A stretch of DNA of 64,000 nucleotides from Campylobacter iguaniorum (GCF_000736415.1 NZ_CP009043.1:1426001-1490000); one strand, 5' to 3'; positions 38,533 to 47,611 are shown, counted from the first letter of the stretch. Program-made: numbers and translations. The notes: a model not told the origin generated them from the letters alone.

Positions 38533-39044
38533 TAACTAACCTTTTTTAGTACTAAATTTACAAACTCATTTTGATCAATCTTAAGAGTATCACCAGCAAA
38601 TACCTCTTCTAAGACTTCATTTACAACGCTTCTAACAATCTTTCTCTCTTCAAAAGATTTTTGCTCTTCAAAAGATTTTTCTAAAAGATTTAGCTCGTTT
38701 TGAGCTTCAGCATTTATTTTAGCTACCAAATGCTCAGCCTCTTTTTTTGCAGTTTGTATAAGCTCATTAGCGTTTGATTTTGCTTCTTCTACTTTTCTTA
38801 GAGCATCTTCTCTTTGAGCTTTAGAAGCACGAAGTTTATCTTGGATAGACTCTAGTCTTGCTGAGATTGAGTTTATTCTGCCTTTGTAAGCATTTTTTAC
38901 AGGTTCTGCTATAAGATAGTACAAAATACCAGCAAAAATAACAAAGTTGATGGTTCTAGCAACTATGTCATAATCAGGCTCACCAGCTGGAGTAGATGCG
39001 AACATAAAAGCAGGAACTAATAGCAATGATAAATATTTTTTCAT
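38532..39044 (-). CDS. atpF: F1F0 ATP synthase b subunit
   Basis: This 170-residue peripheral stalk subunit starts with a signal-like segment (MKKYLSLLLVPAFMFAS), then a membrane helix (INFVIFAGILYYLIAEPVKNAY) and a long charged coiled coil. The N-terminal signal-like extension before the b helix is characteristic of epsilonproteobacterial b subunits. It pairs with the b' gene just upstream. Confidence 0.92.
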   Translation of the reverse strand: MKKYLSLLLVPAFMFASTPAGEPDYDIVARTINFVIFAGILYYLIAEPVKNAYKGRINSISARLESIQDKLRASKAQREDALRKVEEAKSNANELIQTAKKEAEHLVAKINAEAQNELNLLEKSFEEQKSFEERKIVRSVVNEVLEEVFAGDTLKIDQNEFVNLVLKKVS

Positions 39045-39053
39045 TTTAATCCC

Positions 39054-39476
39054 TTACATTCTTGATAGTTTAGCACTAAGGCTGCTTTTAAACTCTGGAA
39101 GTTTTTCTAAAAGCATACTTTTTAGCTCAGCCTTTTTGCCTGCTAACTCTTTTGCAAAAAGCTCATAATCGGATTCTAAAGCATCTTTTTTTGCTTGAAC
39201 TTTTTTAGCAGCCTCTTCTTTAGCCAAGCTTGAAGCTGCTTGCTTTATAGAATTTGCTTCATTTCTTGCCTCAAGTATTATTTTATCAACTTCTGCTTTG
39301 CACGCTCCAACGTCGCTAGCATTTTTACTTGCGCTCTCTTCATCTTGTTTTATTGATGTATTTCTGTCATCAATAAATTTTAAAAGAGGCTTGTACAACA
39401 TAGAATTTAGAACAAAAATCAGTCCTAAAAAAATCACAACCGTAACTAAAAGCAACGGTAGATCAATTTGTAACAT
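39054..39476 (-). CDS. atpF': F1F0 ATP synthase b' subunit
   Basis: This 140-residue second b-type stalk subunit has one N-terminal membrane helix (LPLLLVTVVIFLGLIFVLNSMLY) followed by PLLKFIDDRNTSI and a Lys/Glu/Ala coiled coil. Bacteria with two different b subunits assemble a b/b' dimer. The a and c subunit genes are not in this cluster, as is usual for Campylobacter. A 71-bp AT-rich spacer separates it from parB. Confidence 0.9.
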   Translation of the reverse strand: MLQIDLPLLLVTVVIFLGLIFVLNSMLYKPLLKFIDDRNTSIKQDEESASKNASDVGACKAEVDKIILEARNEANSIKQAASSLAKEEAAKKVQAKKDALESDYELFAKELAGKKAELKSMLLEKLPEFKSSLSAKLSRM

Positions 39477-39547
39477 TAAATCTCCTTAATAATTTCGTCA
39501 ACAAATGCAATATTAGGTGAGTATTTTACAATATTAAATACTAAAAT

Positions 39548-40396
39548 TTACTGAATTTTTTCAATTATTTTTATCAATGTACTAATTTCTTCAGTATTCT
39601 TTATATTTAATATAATCTTTTTGCCATTTATTTGGCAATCTAAACCAATATTTTTTATTTTATCTTTTAGCAAATTTAAACCATCACTGTAATCTTGTTC
39701 GGCTTTTGAAATGTTGGCTGGTTTTTGATCTTTGCTCTTTAGTCTTTTTACCAAATTTTCAGTATCACGCACATTTAGTCTTTGACCGACTATGGTATCG
39801 ACGATCATTTTTTCATCATTTTTTTCAAGACCGACAATGATTTTAGCGTGACCTTGAGTTATTTTGCCATCTTCAATTAGCTTTTTTGTGCTTTCATCTA
39901 AATTTAGCAAACGAAGCGTGTTTGTGATCTGTGTTCTACTTTTTTTGATGATATTTGCTAGGGCTTCTTGAGTTATTTTGTACTCATCAATAAGCTCTTT
40001 ATATGAGTTTGCAAGCTCGATTGGGCTTAGGTTTTCTCTTTGGATATTTTCGATTAGCGCAAGTTCGCGTAAATTTTGATCTTCTAAATTTGCAACTATT
40101 GCCTTTATGCTATCTCTTCCAAGAAGTTTTGTAGCCCTAAATCTACGCTCGCCAGCTATCAAAGTATATCCGCCATTTGAGCTTTTAACGACGATGATAG
40201 GTTGGATAAGTCCGTGTTTTTCTATACTAGCAGATAGCTCATTTAGAGCTTCTTCATCAAAGTGCTTTCTTGGTTGGTATGGATTTGGAGTTATTTTTGA
40301 AATTTCTATATCTGCTATAAGGTCTTTGTTTAACTCTTTATCATAAGCATTTTCCACATCTTCAAGTATCGCGCTGAGTCCTCTTCCTAGTGCCAT
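39548..40396 (-). CDS. parB: Chromosome partitioning protein ParB
   Basis: ParB is a CTP-dependent clamp that loads at parS sites near the origin. The 282-residue protein has the N-terminal CTP-binding region (ITPNPYQPRKHFDEEALNELSASI, GERRFRATKLLG), the helix-turn-helix part (ITQEALANIIKKSRTQITNTLRLL) and a C-terminal dimer domain. It follows parA by 2 bp. I did not find a parS-type palindrome in the window. Confidence 0.96.
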   Translation of the reverse strand: MALGRGLSAILEDVENAYDKELNKDLIADIEISKITPNPYQPRKHFDEEALNELSASIEKHGLIQPIIVVKSSNGGYTLIAGERRFRATKLLGRDSIKAIVANLEDQNLRELALIENIQRENLSPIELANSYKELIDEYKITQEALANIIKKSRTQITNTLRLLNLDESTKKLIEDGKITQGHAKIIVGLEKNDEKMIVDTIVGQRLNVRDTENLVKRLKSKDQKPANISKAEQDYSDGLNLLKDKIKNIGLDCQINGKKIILNIKNTEEISTLIKIIEKIQ

Positions 40397-40398
40397 TT

Positions 40399-41178
40399 TT
40401 ACCCCATTATCGAATAAGCTAAATTCTGATACGCCACACTACCGCTTGATTTTATGTCATATAAAATAACTGGTTTTCCAAAGCTTGGACTTTCAGCTAG
40501 TTTGACATTTCTTGGTATGATGACAAATCCTTCATCTGAATTTGCTTTAAAAAGCTTGTTTTCAAAGTGTTTTTTGAGATCAGCGACGGTTTCTTTTGAT
40601 AAGTTGTTTTGCGCACTATACATTGTAGGCAAAAAGCCTTTAATGGTTAGTTTTGGGTTTATTGATTTTTTTATAACCTTTATAGTATTTAAAATTTGTG
40701 CCAAACCTTCCATCGCATAAAACTCACACTGAATCGGTATAATAACGCTATCGCTAGCACTAAGTGCATTTATAGTAAGACTTCCAAGAGCTGGTGGACT
40801 ATCGATAATCAAAAAATCATAATCATCTCTAAGCTCGGCTATTTTATTTTTCAAAATTGCTTTATAATCTTTATTTTGTTCGTTAAACTCTTGCTCGATT
40901 CCTACTAGACCGATATTTGATGGTGCTAGATGAAGAGTTGATATCTCAGTTTTTAGTATGATTTCACTAAGTTTTTTTCTACCAGTTAGTACGTGATAGA
41001 TGTTAAACTCATAATCACTTCGGCTAAATCCCAAACCAGTTGTCGCATTGGCTTGTGGATCTATATCTACTAGAAGGACTTTTTTTTCAGCTACTGCTAA
41101 AGAAGCAGCCAAATTTACAGCAGTCGTTGTTTTTCCTACGCCACCTTTTTGGTTGGCAATGGTTATAACTTCACTCAT
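40399..41178 (-). CDS. parA: Chromosome partitioning ATPase ParA (Soj)
   Basis: This 259-residue deviant Walker A ATPase works with ParB in origin segregation. NQKGGVGKTTTAVNLAASLA is at residues 8-27, DIDPQANATTGLG and FLIIDSPPALGSLTINAL follow, as in Soj. It begins at an ATG overlapping the birA stop (ATGA). Confidence 0.97.
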   Translation of the reverse strand: MSEVITIANQKGGVGKTTTAVNLAASLAVAEKKVLLVDIDPQANATTGLGFSRSDYEFNIYHVLTGRKKLSEIILKTEISTLHLAPSNIGLVGIEQEFNEQNKDYKAILKNKIAELRDDYDFLIIDSPPALGSLTINALSASDSVIIPIQCEFYAMEGLAQILNTIKVIKKSINPKLTIKGFLPTMYSAQNNLSKETVADLKKHFENKLFKANSDEGFVIIPRNVKLAESPSFGKPVILYDIKSSGSVAYQNLAYSIMG

Positions 41179-41810
41179 CTTAAAGAATATACCTTTTTAT
41201 TATTTATCATTATCGAGCCGTCCTCTAGCAAAATAGCGTCTTTAAGACTTACTGGCTCTCCACCAATATGAGCATCAAATACCTTGGATTTGTCAAATTC
41301 TATCAAATATTTGCTAAAAATTTGCTTCCACGAAAAGCCTAAATTTAAATACTGAATAAATCCATTTACAATATTTTGTGGTGAAGTTTCGATATCTAGG
41401 ACGTTTGCAAAGCTCGGAGAGTTTTTTAAATTTATCCCAATTCCGCAAATATATACATTTTTTATTTTAGTTGTTATCACTCCACCGATTTTTTTGTCAC
41501 CTAAATAAAAATCATTCGGCCATTTGAGCCAAAGCTTGGAGCCACAGCTCTTTAAATATTCGCTCATCAAAGCCGCAAAATATATGCTAGCTGAAGCTGG
41601 TTTTAGGTCACTTGGCAATGAATTTTCATCAACGCAAAAGCTAAAATACAGATTCCCCTCTTTGCTTTCCCACTCATTTCCACGACTTCCAACGCCGTTT
41701 GTTTGGACTTTTGCAACTAGTGCAAATGGTGGATTTATCGCTCCGCTTCTCACAGCGCCGATAAGCTCATCTTGCGTTGAAACGCAACTCTCAACAAAAC
41801 TTACTACCAA
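41175..41810 (-). CDS. birA: Biotin-[acetyl-CoA-carboxylase] ligase, catalytic domain only
   Basis: BirA attaches biotin to the carboxyl carrier protein of acetyl-CoA carboxylase. The catalytic block is seen as TNGVGSRGNEWESKEGNLYFSF and LKWPNDFYLGDKKIGGVITT. At 211 residues it has no N-terminal DNA-binding domain, so it is not a repressor like the 321-residue E. coli protein. The start appears to be TTG overlapping fmt by 20 bp. It is coupled to parA downstream. Confidence 0.92.
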   Translation of the reverse strand: MVVSFVESCVSTQDELIGAVRSGAINPPFALVAKVQTNGVGSRGNEWESKEGNLYFSFCVDENSLPSDLKPASASIYFAALMSEYLKSCGSKLWLKWPNDFYLGDKKIGGVITTKIKNVYICGIGINLKNSPSFANVLDIETSPQNIVNGFIQYLNLGFSWKQIFSKYLIEFDKSKVFDAHIGGEPVSLKDAILLEDGSIMINNKKVYSLR

Positions 41811-42699
41811 CGCTTAGCCTTTTTCCATTTATATAATCTTTTGCTTTTAGCTCTTTTTTGCCCGGCTCTTGAATGGATTTGATTTTGATAGATTTTTTAG
41901 CACAAGCCACGACAAATCCATCATCGCTGATAGCTAAAATCTCTCCAGCGTTTCCATTTAAATTTGATATTTCTAAAGAAGTGATTTTCGTGCCATTAGC
42001 TAAAAACACTCCAGGCCAAGGATAAAAAGCTCTAAATTTAGTCCAAATTTCATCCCCGCTTAGCTCAAAGTTTATAAGCCCGTTTTCTTTTTTGATTTTG
42101 CCACATTTTGAGCTTAGAGCATTAAACTGCGAAACTCCATTGATTTCATCAAATTTATCCAAAGTTTTTATGGTTAGCTCTGCTGCCATTTTAGAAAGCT
42201 CATCAAAAAGCTGCGAAACACAAAACCCACTAATATCCAAAACGCTAAAGCCCAGCATATCGCCATCATCGAGTCCCACGCCCATTCTCATGGCAGTTAC
42301 TCCACTAAATTTTTCATTTTTTAAAATGGCTTCTTGAATCGGACTAGCACCTCTAAATTTAGGCAAGATTGAAGCGTGTAAATTTATACAAGGCGCAATC
42401 TCTAAAATATTTTTAGGCAAAATCTGACCATAAGCTGCAACCACGATAAAATCAGGTTTAAGTGAGCAAATTTGAGTATAAACTTCATCATTTTTTAAAT
42501 TTAACGGCTGAAAAATTGGAGTTTTGTAGCCGTTTTCAAGCATAAATTTTTTCACATCGGGTGGGGTTAAAACCATTTTTCTGCCAACTGGTTTGTCTGG
42601 CTGAGTAAAAACTCCTACGACTTCATAATTAGATCTAAAAAGCCTTTTAAGTATGGTAGTTGCGTAATCAGGCGTCCCCATAAAAACGATTTTTTTCAC
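41791..42699 (-). CDS. fmt: Methionyl-tRNA formyltransferase
   Basis: Fmt formylates initiator Met-tRNA using 10-formyl-THF. The 302-residue protein has VFMGTPDYATTILKRL at the start, the catalytic ASILPKFRGASPIQ preceded by INLH, and GLDDGDMLG. The C-terminal OB-like domain follows (FRAFYPWPGVF). The start is a GTG overlapping the proB stop by 4 bp. Gene order proB-fmt-birA-parA-parB is the same as in C. jejuni. Confidence 0.95.
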   Translation of the reverse strand: MKKIVFMGTPDYATTILKRLFRSNYEVVGVFTQPDKPVGRKMVLTPPDVKKFMLENGYKTPIFQPLNLKNDEVYTQICSLKPDFIVVAAYGQILPKNILEIAPCINLHASILPKFRGASPIQEAILKNEKFSGVTAMRMGVGLDDGDMLGFSVLDISGFCVSQLFDELSKMAAELTIKTLDKFDEINGVSQFNALSSKCGKIKKENGLINFELSGDEIWTKFRAFYPWPGVFLANGTKITSLEISNLNGNAGEILAISDDGFVVACAKKSIKIKSIQEPGKKELKAKDYINGKRLSVGSKFC

Positions 42700-43460
42700 T
42701 TTTTACCTTTAAAAATCGTACCGCCAATTTGGTTGTCATTTAACAAAAACTCTCTAGCCACGCTAAGATCAAATCCACTAGCTAAAAACATATCTTTGCC
42801 GTTTTGCATCAAAAACGCGGCAGCTTGGAGCTTCGTCGTGATGCCACCAGTTCCATGTGAGCTGCCTACTTCACTTCTGTTTTCTTGCTCTTCTTGGCTG
42901 AGTTCATGGACGACTGGGCGGATTTTTGCGTTCTTATTAGTGCGTGGATCGCTGTCATAATATCCATCAATATCGCTTAAAATCACTAGCAAATCAGCAT
43001 CGAAATAAAACGCGACCGAGCTTGAGAGTCTGTCATTATCGCCATATAAAATTTCGCTGATCGCCACTGCGTCGTTTTCATTTATGATAGGGATTATTTT
43101 ATTTGCTAAAAGCCCATTGACGACATTTAGCGCATGATTTGTCTTTTTTCTTGAGTCAAAATCCGCAGCAGATAAAAGTAATTGCGCTGCTTTTTTGTCC
43201 CATTTTGCAAGCGTTCGGCTGTAGATTTCCATCAAATACGGCTGACCTATGGCTGAGAGGATTTGCTTGTTTATGACTGTAGTTCTTGGCAAATCGAGCT
43301 TAGTCTGACCAGTGCTGATAGCCCCAGAGCTTACCAAAATCACTTCAAATTTATCGCTTAAATCACTTAAAAATTCGCACAGCCCTGCAACTCGTTTTTC
43401 ACTGATAGTGTGGTCGTCGCTGATGACGTGAGAGCCGACTTTGATGACGATTCGTTTCAT
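42696..43460 (-). CDS. proB: Glutamate 5-kinase, without PUA domain
   Basis: ProB phosphorylates glutamate in the first step of proline synthesis. The 254-residue protein shows the amino acid kinase fold: IVIKVGSHVIS at the start, VSSGAISTGQ, INENDAVA, FGDNDRLS-like YGDNDRLSSSVA, and GTGGITTKLQAAAFL. The C-terminal PUA domain of the 367-residue E. coli enzyme is absent. A TATAAT box about 40 nt upstream makes it the likely first gene of the long minus-strand run. Confidence 0.95.
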   Translation of the reverse strand: MKRIVIKVGSHVISDDHTISEKRVAGLCEFLSDLSDKFEVILVSSGAISTGQTKLDLPRTTVINKQILSAIGQPYLMEIYSRTLAKWDKKAAQLLLSAADFDSRKKTNHALNVVNGLLANKIIPIINENDAVAISEILYGDNDRLSSSVAFYFDADLLVILSDIDGYYDSDPRTNKNAKIRPVVHELSQEEQENRSEVGSSHGTGGITTKLQAAAFLMQNGKDMFLASGFDLSVAREFLLNDNQIGGTIFKGKK

Positions 43461-43628
43461 TTGTAATTTTACCTTAAATTTAGAGATAAGTTGGTAATTA
43501 TACTATTTTGCTACTTAAATTTAAGAGGTTTTGTTTTATTAAAATTCCAAATATATATAATGCATTCAGTGCATAATATTGGATAATTTTTGAATACACA
43601 TGATAAATTAGCCCAATTTTGGGCTAAT
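43461..43628. other. Intergenic region between proB and obgE
   Basis: This 168-bp region holds the proB promoter, a short palindrome ATGCA-N5-TGCAT near 43560 of unknown meaning, and the obgE terminator hairpin. No gene is seen. Confidence 0.6.
43497..43502 (-). promoter_or_regulatory. Sigma70 -10 box for the proB-to-ttcA-like gene run
   Basis: A perfect TATAAT preceded by AG lies on the minus strand about 37 nt upstream of proB. No strong terminator is seen between proB and the TtcA-like gene, so this may drive much of the 17-kb run, although internal promoters are likely (for example in the 71-bp spacer before atpF'). Confidence 0.6.
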
Positions 43629-43630
43629 TT
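43605..43630 (-). terminator. Terminator hairpin of obgE
   Basis: AAATTAGCCCA at 43605-43615 pairs perfectly with TGGGCTAATTT at 43620-43630, an 11-bp stem with a 4-nt loop that overlaps the obgE stop codon. Placement and symmetry support termination of the rplU-rpmA-obgE message. Confidence 0.7.
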
Positions 43631-44660
43631 ACTCACCTTTTATAATCTCCAAAAGTCCAAATTTTAACTCTTTTAGATTTTCATTTGTTACGCTTGATAT
43701 TGGCATGACAAAAAATGGTTTTGTATGGTCGTATTCATAGATTTTTTGTTTGGTTTCCAAGCCAAATTCAGCCAAAAACTCTTCTATTTTTTGCTCGGCG
43801 TCACTGCTAGCATCAAGCCTTGTTAAGGCAATAGCAAAGTCACGTTTAGCTAAATTTGGAGAGAATTTTTCCACTTCGCTTTTGAGCGTTTCAAACTGCT
43901 CTTTAAGCGAGCGATAATTTGCCAAATCTATCATATAAAGCAAAACTTTTGTTCGCTCAATGTGCTTTAAAAACTTAATTCCAAGCCCTCTACCGTCGCT
44001 AGCACCTTCGATAATGCCAGGAATATCTGCCATGATAAATCCGCTAAACTGATCGACTTCGACAAGACCTAGCTTTGGGGTAAGTGTGGTAAATTCATAG
44101 TTTGCGATCTGAGGTTTAGCATTTGAGATAGCTGAAATCAAAGTTGATTTGCCGACATTTGGAAATCCAACAAGTCCTACATCAGCGATAAGTTTTAGCT
44201 CAAGACGGATATTTTTGCTCTCACCTGGAAGTCCTGGTTGGGCTTTGGTTGGAGCTTGATTTACGCTGGTTTTGAAGTGAACATTGCCAAGACCACCTTT
44301 TCCGCCACTCAAAAATAGCTCTTTTTGTCCCTCACTAGTCATATCCAAGAGAAGCTCATTTGTATCAGCGTCATAAACAGCAGTTCCAGGAGGAACGATG
44401 AGCTCTAGATTGTCGCCTTTGCGTCCAGTCATGTTGCGTGGAAGTCCAGGCACGCCGTTAGCGGCTTTCATGGCTCTTTTGCCTTTATAATTGGCTAAAG
44501 TATGTGTGTTATTATCTACGATGAAATAAACATCGCCACCATTTCCACCATCGCCACCGTCTGGCCCACCAAGTGGAACGTGTTTTTCACGGCGAAAACT
44601 AGCACATCCAGGACCGCCTTTTCCACTACTTACACTAAAACTTGCGCTATCTACGAACAT
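43629..44660 (-). CDS. obgE: Obg-family GTPase (ribosome assembly)
   Basis: ObgE is a GTPase that acts in 50S subunit assembly and stress response. The 343-residue protein has the Gly-rich Obg domain ([25 protein letters not shown]-type glycine repeats across residues 12-150), then the G domain with P-loop GFPNVGKST and [12 protein letters not shown]. The optional C-terminal OCT domain is absent. It follows rplU and rpmA, a widely conserved association with 50S proteins. Confidence 0.97.
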   Translation of the reverse strand: MFVDSASFSVSSGKGGPGCASFRREKHVPLGGPDGGDGGNGGDVYFIVDNNTHTLANYKGKRAMKAANGVPGLPRNMTGRKGDNLELIVPPGTAVYDADTNELLLDMTSEGQKELFLSGGKGGLGNVHFKTSVNQAPTKAQPGLPGESKNIRLELKLIADVGLVGFPNVGKSTLISAISNAKPQIANYEFTTLTPKLGLVEVDQFSGFIMADIPGIIEGASDGRGLGIKFLKHIERTKVLLYMIDLANYRSLKEQFETLKSEVEKFSPNLAKRDFAIALTRLDASSDAEQKIEEFLAEFGLETKQKIYEYDHTKPFFVMPISSVTNENLKELKFGLLEIIKGE

Positions 44661-44725
44661 CTGTTTTCCTTAATACTTTGGAGAATTATAATAAAATTTT
44701 GATTAAATTTAAATAGAAGAGGAGA

Positions 44726-44743
44726 AGCCCTAAGAGTAGGGCT
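44726..44743 (-). terminator. Hairpin between rpmA and obgE
   Basis: AGCCCTA at 44726-44732 pairs with TAGGGCT at 44737-44743 with a 4-nt loop. On the minus strand no U-run follows, so it is more likely an attenuator or mRNA-processing hairpin than a full stop between the ribosomal protein genes and obgE. Confidence 0.45.
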
Positions 44744-44750
44744 ATAAAAA

Positions 44751-45008
44751 TTAAGCTGCTGGATAAACAGAAACTTTCTTTCTGTCTTTGTCTTTTCTTT
44801 CGAATTTTACAAATCCATCAACAAGTGCGAATATAGTATGGTCTTTGCCCATGCCTACATTGTTACCTGGATGTGTTGCAGTTCCTCTTTGGCGGATAAT
44901 GATATTTCCAGCTCTTACAAACTCACCACCGAATTTTTTAACACCTAAGCGGCGACCTATACTATCACGGTTATTTTGGGTTGAACCTTGACCTTTTTTG
45001 TGTGCCAT
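44751..45008 (-). CDS. rpmA: 50S ribosomal protein L27
   Basis: This 85-residue ribosomal protein has the N-terminal [16 protein letters not shown] and [26 protein letters not shown] signature, with [16 protein letters not shown] typical of L27. No N-terminal cleavable extension of the Firmicute type is present. It lies 10 bp downstream of rplU. Confidence 0.98.
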   Translation of the reverse strand: MAHKKGQGSTQNNRDSIGRRLGVKKFGGEFVRAGNIIIRQRGTATHPGNNVGMGKDHTIFALVDGFVKFERKDKDRKKVSVYPAA

Positions 45009-45018
45009 TCTTTACTCC

Positions 45019-45327
45019 TTAGGCTTTTATACTTGCAACTTTAACGCGAGTGTATTGTCTTCTAAAACCGCGTTTTAATTTTGAGTCTTTACGTCTGCGT
45101 TTTTTGTAGATAACAACTTTTTTGTCTTTACCTTCGCAAACTACTTCTAAGACGACTTTTGCACCCTCAACAAATGGTGCACCTACCTTTAAACTGCCGT
45201 TATTTACTGCTAAAACTTCAGTAACTTCGACACTTGCTTTTGCTTCAGCGTCAAAATGGTCTAAATTTAGGAAGTCGCCCTCGCTAACTTTATACTGTTT
45301 TCCGCCGTGTTTGATAATCGCGTACAT
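45019..45327 (-). CDS. rplU: 50S ribosomal protein L21
   Basis: This 102-residue protein starts [18 protein letters not shown] and ends with the basic [22 protein letters not shown] block typical of L21. The ATG at 45327 has AAAGGA about 7 nt upstream; a TTG codon directly before it is less likely. A TATAAT box lies about 90 nt upstream. Confidence 0.97.
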   Translation of the reverse strand: MYAIIKHGGKQYKVSEGDFLNLDHFDAEAKASVEVTEVLAVNNGSLKVGAPFVEGAKVVLEVVCEGKDKKVVIYKKRRRKDSKLKRGFRRQYTRVKVASIKA

Positions 45328-45419
45328 CAAACTATCCTTTATAAATTTGGTAGACCAACAAGCATTTCTAAATTTAAAATAGAGAAAATTTTGGGAGCTT
45401 ATTTGGCTATGAAACGTGG

Positions 45420-45425
45420 ATTATA
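45420..45425 (-). promoter_or_regulatory. Sigma70 -10 box for rplU-rpmA-obgE
   Basis: A perfect TATAAT preceded by GAG lies on the minus strand upstream of rplU, with AT-rich sequence above it. The wording (GAGTATAATCC) is close to that of the rpsB promoter in this window. Confidence 0.65.
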
Positions 45426-45506
45426 CTCAAATTTGCATAAATTTAAGTTGAAATTATATATAAGATTGTTAATAAATTTGAATTTTGAATATAAAAACTA
45501 TGAGAA

Positions 45507-45529
45507 AAACTCTCCGTAAAGGAGAGTTT
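45507..45529 (-). terminator. Rho-independent terminator of the cytochrome c peroxidase gene
   Basis: AAACTCTCC at 45507-45515 pairs with GGAGAGTTT at 45521-45529 with a 5-nt loop, 5 bp beyond the stop codon. On the minus strand the stem runs into a T-rich stretch (TTTTTCTCATAGTTTTT). Confidence 0.85.
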
Positions 45530-45534
45530 GAGAA

Positions 45535-46569
45535 TTATAGTTCTGGTTTTGGAGTAGCTGAAGTACTTCTTGGGAACATTGGGTAAGTAACTTTTGGCAT
45601 TGTACCAGTTAGTGAGTTCAAGAAAGTTACGATGCTTGCAGCTTCTGCGTCACTTATCTCGATACCAAGTTGAACGCTACCCATAGTTTTAACTGCTTCT
45701 TCAAGTGACCATATAGCACCATTGTGGAAGTATGGAGCAGTTTCAGTTACGTTTCTTAGAGTTGGAGTTTTAACCATTCCATTTGCATCACCTTTGAAAT
45801 CTCCGATGTTTGCGAATTGGTATTTTCCAGCAACTTCAAATGCTTGCATAGTACCACCAAGATTTACACCAGTATGGCAGCTTACACAGCCTTTGTCTAT
45901 GAATAATTTTAAACCAGCTTTTTCAGCTTTGTTTAGAGCTTTTGTATCACCTTTTAGGAATTTATCAAATTTCGATGGAGTAAGAAGTGTTCTTTCAAAT
46001 GCTGCGATTGAGTCAGCTATGTTGTCGAATGTAACACCTTCGTTGCCATAAACTTTTTTGAACTCTGCAACATACTCTGGCAAAGAAGCGATTCTTTCAA
46101 CAGCTAGTTTAGCTGGAGTTGCCATTTCTGGTTCAGCTTCGATTGGTCCTTTTGCTTGATCAACTAAAGTCATAGCACGGCCATCCCAGAATTGTGTTGT
46201 ATTTAATACTGAGTTATAAACTGTTGGTGAGTTTAGGTGATGTGGGTTAGCAGTCCATTTGTGACCAACTGCAGCAGCTACACCGTCAGTACCGCCAAGA
46301 CCTAGGTTGTGGCAAGTATTACAGCTGATGATACCGCTTTTTGAAAGACGTGGCTCAAAATAAAGTTTTTTACCAAGTTCAGCTTTAGCTTCAGTATAAA
46401 CGTTTGGTTTAACACCAATTTCTTTAAGCATTGCATCAACTTGTTTTTGGTCGCTTGGAAGTGCTATTAGGCCTGAATTTTTTGCCTCTTTTAATAAATC
46501 AGCATCGCTTACAGCAAACATTGAGCTTGCAAGTAAAACAGAACCTAAAAATAGTACAGAACTTTTCAT
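45535..46569 (-). CDS. Di-haem cytochrome c peroxidase
   Basis: This periplasmic enzyme reduces hydrogen peroxide with electrons from cytochrome c. It has a signal peptide (SSVLFLGSVLLASSMFA) and two haem attachment motifs, C83-N-T-C-H87 and C228-V-S-C-H232. GGSDGVAAAVG-like and FWDGRAMTL segments match the bacterial CcpA/MauG family. I chose the second of two tandem ATGs, better spaced from AAGGAG (344 residues). It stands alone between rplU and the fdh operon with its own terminator. Campylobacters have two such peroxidases; I cannot say which this is. Confidence 0.94.
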   Translation of the reverse strand: MKSSVLFLGSVLLASSMFAVSDADLLKEAKNSGLIALPSDQKQVDAMLKEIGVKPNVYTEAKAELGKKLYFEPRLSKSGIISCNTCHNLGLGGTDGVAAAVGHKWTANPHHLNSPTVYNSVLNTTQFWDGRAMTLVDQAKGPIEAEPEMATPAKLAVERIASLPEYVAEFKKVYGNEGVTFDNIADSIAAFERTLLTPSKFDKFLKGDTKALNKAEKAGLKLFIDKGCVSCHTGVNLGGTMQAFEVAGKYQFANIGDFKGDANGMVKTPTLRNVTETAPYFHNGAIWSLEEAVKTMGSVQLGIEISDAEAASIVTFLNSLTGTMPKVTYPMFPRSTSATPKPEL

Positions 46570-46572
46570 CAT

Positions 46573-47041
46573 TTCTCCTTCGGTGATAAAATATAAGTGA
46601 AATGATATACTAATTAAAATTAAATTTAAATAAATTTTATTGTTAATAAAATATTATTAACAACTATATTTTTAATCTTTGTGTGACATTATAACAATAT
46701 CTTATAGTCATTAGGAGAGTATTTATCCCTTTATTACTATTTTACGAACTCAGATTTTTTATAAAAAAAATAATATAAATTTTTTTTATAAAAATACTTA
46801 AAGGAAATTTCTTTTAATTTTGTTATATTTTTATGAAAATTTTAATAAATCTGATAAACGCTTGCCATAATAAACAAGAAAATAAAGCTAATAAGTAAGC
46901 GAATTTAGATGTTTTGAAATTTTCATATTTGATTTTTGCTAAGTTTTTTAACTTTTTTAAATAGATTATTTACCAAATTTACAAAGAATATTATGAATTA
47001 AATTTAGCCCTCAAAACGAGGGCTAAAGGATTAAACAGTGG
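46573..47041. other. 469-bp AT-rich gap between the peroxidase and fdhB
   Basis: This gap has no supportable gene; the only short frames are about 20 codons. It must contain the promoter of the minus-strand peroxidase gene (a TATATC hexamer at 46604-46609 is a weak candidate) and the fdhB terminator at its right end. In C. jejuni, fdhC follows fdhB; no trace of a cytochrome b coding sequence is recognisable here. Confidence 0.6.
47003..47027 (-). terminator. Terminator hairpin after fdhB
   Basis: TTTAGCCCTC at 47003-47012 pairs perfectly with GAGGGCTAAA at 47018-47027, a 10-bp stem with a 5-nt loop, 14 bp beyond the fdhB stop. The downstream T-run on the minus strand is short. Confidence 0.75.
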
Positions 47042-47596
47042 TTAAAAACCTGTGTTTTTTATCATTACTCTTTTACGATATACGTTTGACACTTCAGCAG
47101 CATCTCCGACTAAAAGAGCATTTGTCGCACAAACAGCCGCACACATAGGCACTTTGCCCTCAGCTATGCGGTTTTGACCGTATAAGTGGCGTTCAGATTC
47201 GCTATTTGTCTCTTCTGGACCGCCTGCACACATAGTACATTTATCCATCTCGCCTTTGATACCAAAAGCTCCGTCTCTTGGGAACTGAGGCGCACCAAAC
47301 GGACAAGCGTACAAGCAATATCCACATCCTATGCACTTGTTTTTGTCATGTAAAACAATGCCGTCTTCTCTGATGTAGAAGCATTTAACAGGGCAAACTT
47401 GAGCGCAAGGCGCGTCGGTGCAGTGTTGGCAAGCTATCGTACTTGATACTTCTTTGCCCTCCACACCGTCATTTAGCGTGATGACCTTACGGCGATTTAT
47501 ACCTACTGGAACCTCATGCGCTGAGCTACAAGCAACTTGACAAGCAAAACAGCTTATACATCTGTTTTTATCTACATAAAATTTCATTCTAGCCAT
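47042..47596 (-). CDS. fdhB: Formate dehydrogenase iron-sulfur subunit
   Basis: This electron-transfer subunit passes electrons from FdhA towards the membrane. The 184-residue protein has four cysteine groups for 4Fe-4S clusters: CISCFACQVAC near residues 13-23, CQHCTDAPCAQVCPVKC, CIGCGYCLYACPFGAP and CTMCAGG with a later C-x3-C. It lies 15 bp after fdhA. A terminator hairpin follows at once, so no membrane cytochrome subunit is encoded behind it. Confidence 0.94.
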   Translation of the reverse strand: MARMKFYVDKNRCISCFACQVACSSAHEVPVGINRRKVITLNDGVEGKEVSSTIACQHCTDAPCAQVCPVKCFYIREDGIVLHDKNKCIGCGYCLYACPFGAPQFPRDGAFGIKGEMDKCTMCAGGPEETNSESERHLYGQNRIAEGKVPMCAAVCATNALLVGDAAEVSNVYRKRVMIKNTGF

Positions 47597-47611
47597 TACT
47601 TATCTCCTTGC

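Noticed and set aside
39548-41178. A parS site next to parAB
   Set aside because: I looked for a TGTTTCACGTGAAACA-like palindrome in the parAB area and found none; it may lie elsewhere near the origin.
43555-43580. Palindrome ATGCA-N5-TGCAT upstream of proB as an operator
   Set aside because: It is short, single and lies well upstream of the -10 box; nothing ties it to a known regulator.
46573-47002. Short coding frames in the gap between peroxidase and fdhB
   Set aside because: The best is about 21 codons, Asn/Lys-rich as expected by chance in AT-rich DNA, and has no conserved feature.
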